A DNA stretch of 7,956 nt from assembly GCA_948433815.1 (NCBI GenBank), contig CAOJDZ010000023.1, forward strand, positions 1 to 7,956, in the 5' to 3' direction. Below, piece after piece: positions 5,932-7,956 of the stretch (positions within the stretch are counted from its first letter, which is position 1; the number at the start of each line of letters is the position of its first letter). The notes under the pieces are model-generated. The model saw only the letters and a program-made list of their open reading frames with translations, was not told the origin of the DNA and did no database searches. A program made the translations under genes and the position numbers. The stretch comes from an uncultured Clostridia bacterium (GTDB taxonomy: Bacteria > Bacillota_I > Bacilli_A > RF39 > UBA660).

Positions 5932-6918
5932 CTAAAGATGGTTTTTAGTATTTATATAAGTAGACATTTTTGTTCCACTAAAAGGCTCACCAAATAAATC
6001 TTGATAGTGCTTTCTTAAATCATGCATAGCCTCATCAGTTAAATAACTATTATATATTGGAGATTGAAGTGCCGCGAAAGTATTTAAATAATTTGGCAAT
6101 TTACTATTTCTATTTATTTTACAATGTTCAGAAACTGGAATTAAAAAGTTTTGATATAAATCTAAACTATTTAAAGTTTCAAAATCATATTTTGCTTTAA
6201 TTCCACCAATTCCACAATTATCTCCTGTCATATCAAGTTCAAAAATTCCATGAATATTATATTTATCATCATCTATTCTAACCATAACTGAAGCGTGGCC
6301 TATTTTACCATTTAAAAAAATATTAAGTGTAACTCCAATAGAAGAATTTAAATCTTTCACAATCTCTATAAAAGTAAGTGAGTAGCCTGAACAAACAATA
6401 TCTTCATCATCTATAACTAAATGGGGAGCACGACCTTGTGGACCACTTTCCTCTACATCTTTATATGGAATAGATTTCATTAAATCATAAGCATACATAA
6501 CTTTTTCAACTGGACTCAAATCATAAGAAGCGATTAATTTCCTATACCATTTTATTGACTCACGTAAACCTTTCCATTCTTCATAATTACAACTAAAAGA
6601 ATCAAGACTACAATAATTTATACTTAAATCACAAATTTCACTAATTCTTCTTAAAAATTCCATATCAAAGTCTTCTTTATATTTATTAGAATATTCACTT
6701 ATATTAATATTAACCTCATCAATTGGTATTTGATTTTTAGTAATTACATCATATAACTGTTTTACTTTAGACATATCATCTAACTTTACAGATAAAGATA
6801 ATTTTCCATTAACTAAATTAGTTTTAATATGTATTCCCTCGCCAAATAAATCAAGGTTAACATTAGCGTCTCTTAAACTTTCAGTATTAAATAATTGTAT
6901 TAAAAAAAAGTGCATCAT
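5932..6918 (-). CDS. Transglutaminase-like cysteine hydrolase domain fragment
   Basis: This 328-residue frame holds the catalytic part of what was probably one larger protein. Residues 1-100 continue the repeat-like alpha/beta pattern of the frame upstream. About 130-235 is a transglutaminase-like (papain-fold) domain: LSPVEKVMYAYDLMKSIPYKD, then VCSGYS with candidate nucleophile Cys176, GHAS with His208, and FELDMTGD with Asp229 as third triad residue. All three are present, so the domain itself looks intact. Family members act as peptidases or amide-bond hydrolases/transferases; the substrate here is not evident, and no signal peptide is seen. The ATG-ATG start has no Shine-Dalgarno and overlaps the end of the upstream frame by 32 bases across a T8 run. 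Removing one T fuses the two frames. The 3' end is also frame-shifted and cut short. Confidence 0.75.
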   Translation of the reverse strand: MMHFFLIQLFNTESLRDANVNLDLFGEGIHIKTNLVNGKLSLSVKLDDMSKVKQLYDVITKNQIPIDEVNINISEYSNKYKEDFDMEFLRRISEICDLSINYCSLDSFSCNYEEWKGLRESIKWYRKLIASYDLSPVEKVMYAYDLMKSIPYKDVEESGPQGRAPHLVIDDEDIVCSGYSLTFIEIVKDLNSSIGVTLNIFLNGKIGHASVMVRIDDDKYNIHGIFELDMTGDNCGIGGIKAKYDFETLNSLDLYQNFLIPVSEHCKINRNSKLPNYLNTFAALQSPIYNSYLTDEAMHDLRKHYQDLFGEPFSGTKMSTYINTKNHL

Positions 6919-7633
6919 TTAAAGAAAGATTATTTAAAGAAATATTAATTTTTTCGAATTTATAACCTTTACCTACTAAAACAGAATAAACCTTAAATAA
7001 TTCACTCACGTCAAATCCCTCTACATTAAAGTTTTCTATAACTAAACCTTGCATCTCTATCAAATAAGAATTAAATTGTTTAAAAGAATGATTTATTTTT
7101 ACTTTTTCTAAATGAGATACATCAATTTTAGATAATAACTTAGAAGCCACTTCTTCACTTAATTTTCCTTCTATAATTAAATTATTAGTATTAATTATTG
7201 TATTACCATGTAACACATTTACTATCACACCATTATAATAAGCATAAATCCCTTGACTAGAAGCAATAGCAAGAAAATCTATTCCACCATTTTCATAGTT
7301 TATATTCAAGTCCCCTACAATAAGTTCTTTTAGACCTAAAGTACAAAAAAATTCTAAAGTTTTTTCATCTAATGAAGAATTCTCACCTAAATCAATTTTT
7401 TCTAAATTAGGTAAAAATTTAAAAAAATCTAAGTTTGACTTAATATCATCAGAATATTTTAATTTAATAGATTTAACATCTTTTCTAATATATTTTTTTA
7501 TTTTATCCCAAGAATCATAATTAAAATTAGTTAAATCTATATCTATATTATTTTTTAAATATTTAATTAACTTCCCGTGATTACTCCCTGGTAATTTTTC
7601 TAATATATCTTTAAAAGCAATAACATTCACCAT
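6887..7633 (-). CDS. Leucine-rich-repeat-like N-terminal fragment of the transglutaminase-like protein
   Basis: A 248-residue frame with irregular repeat-like alternation of helix and strand, for example FFKFLPNLEKIDLGENSSLD (71-90), GLKELIVGDLNI (100-111), HLEKVKINHS (174-183) and YKFEKINISLNNLSLNDALF (224-243). It resembles a degenerate leucine-rich repeat solenoid. It starts by a TAATG overlap with the mtaB stop and has no strong ribosome binding site, so translation is probably coupled. It ends abruptly as FFNTII just after a T8 run at 6902-6909. With T7 the solenoid would continue as ALFLIQLFNTESLRD into the next frame. The pattern SELFKVYSVLVGKGYKFEKI here recurs after the junction as KVKQLYDVITKNQIPIDEVN, which supports one original gene. 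Function beyond a possible protein-binding scaffold is unknown. Confidence 0.65.
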   Translation of the reverse strand: MVNVIAFKDILEKLPGSNHGKLIKYLKNNIDIDLTNFNYDSWDKIKKYIRKDVKSIKLKYSDDIKSNLDFFKFLPNLEKIDLGENSSLDEKTLEFFCTLGLKELIVGDLNINYENGGIDFLAIASSQGIYAYYNGVIVNVLHGNTIINTNNLIIEGKLSEEVASKLLSKIDVSHLEKVKINHSFKQFNSYLIEMQGLVIENFNVEGFDVSELFKVYSVLVGKGYKFEKINISLNNLSLNDALFFNTII

Positions 7634-7956
7634 TATCTTATTATATTATCTTCATTTATTATAATATCATAAATTTCATGAACTTTATAGTTTCCTATTA
7701 CTTTAACTTTTATAAAATTATCAGTATGTCCTATAAAATATCCATATTTTTCTTCTTCAAATAAAACGCTCATTGATTTACCATAAAAATTAGTATAAAA
7801 GTCATTTTCTAATTTTAGTGACAAATTAATAAGTTCCTTAACTCTTCTCTTTTTCTCTATACCATCAATTTTATTTTTCATCATACTTGCTACTGTTCCA
7901 TATCTATCTGAATAAGGAAAAACATGAATACTTGTAAACTTAACTTCTTTTATAAA
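7633..7956 (-). CDS. mtaB: tRNA (N6-threonylcarbamoyladenosine37) methylthiotransferase MtaB, C-terminal part
   Basis: The C-terminal 107 residues of MtaB, the radical-SAM enzyme that adds a methylthio group to t6A37 of tRNAs decoding ANN codons. The frame is open to the window's right edge, so the UPF0004 domain and the Fe-S-binding radical SAM core are outside. The retained part has the diagnostic IHVFPYSDRYGTVASMM, then EKKRRVKELINLSLKLENDF, and a TRAM-like end, YGYFIGHTDNFIKVKV. These follow the same order as in Bacillus YqeV. An internal ATG-ATG (MMKNKID) at 7884 would give an 83-residue frame but is in the middle of the domain and is not the start. The stop overlaps the ATG of the next gene by one base (TAATG). 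Confidence 0.93.
   Translation of the reverse strand, partial: FIKEVKFTSIHVFPYSDRYGTVASMMKNKIDGIEKKRRVKELINLSLKLENDFYTNFYGKSMSVLFEEEKYGYFIGHTDNFIKVKVIGNYKVHEIYDIIINEDNIIR

Noticed and set aside
7633..7884. Independent 83-residue gene starting at the internal ATG-ATG
   Set aside because: The frame stays open to the window edge and the upstream residues (IHVFPYSDRYGTVAS) are diagnostic MtaB sequence, so this is the end of a longer gene.
1..7956. CRISPR array, tRNA or rRNA genes, complete insertion sequence
   Set aside because: I saw no regularly spaced repeats, no tRNA cloverleaf or rRNA signature, and no paired inverted repeats bounding a transposase. The only mobile-type sequence is the partial Rpn-like end at the left edge.

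Overview
This is an AT-rich window in which nearly all genes lie on the minus strand, using the standard code and TAA/TAG stops. A class B sortase with an anchored surface protein, a tRNA-Asp T-box leader and a solitary bacterial-type aspS point to a low-GC Gram-positive bacterium. An uncultivated gut Bacilli or Clostridia lineage would fit, but that placement is inference.

Left part (1-3000): the 3' end of an Rpn/PD-(D/E)XK-type transposase-like gene (+ strand, frameshifted) converges on a class B sortase gene, and the two share a hairpin terminator. Upstream of the sortase, on the same strand, is a secreted protein with cadherin-like beta-sandwich domains and a C-terminal NAQTG sorting signal, so enzyme and likely substrate are neighbours. 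The surface gene has a strong promoter (TTGACA / 16 bp / TATTAT). Half of its spacer is a G8 homopolymer, the classic layout of a promoter switched by slipped-strand mispairing. This is the most interesting signal in the window.

Middle (3000-5730): a decayed gene with three homopolymer frameshifts and one in-frame stop, a small two-helix membrane protein, and aspS. The aspS gene is preceded by a complete T-box riboswitch: promoter, Stem I with a GAU specifier, T-box with UGGC, and terminator.

Right part (5744-7956): a repeat/transglutaminase-like gene is now split into three frames by a T8 run and an A5 run. It starts by a 1-base TAATG overlap with the end of mtaB (tRNA t6A methylthiotransferase), which is cut by the window edge.

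Homopolymer-length lesions occur in at least three accessory loci, while the aspS, sortase, surface-protein and mtaB frames are open. This suggests real decay or variation in the accessory genes rather than uniform sequencing error, although raw reads are needed to decide.
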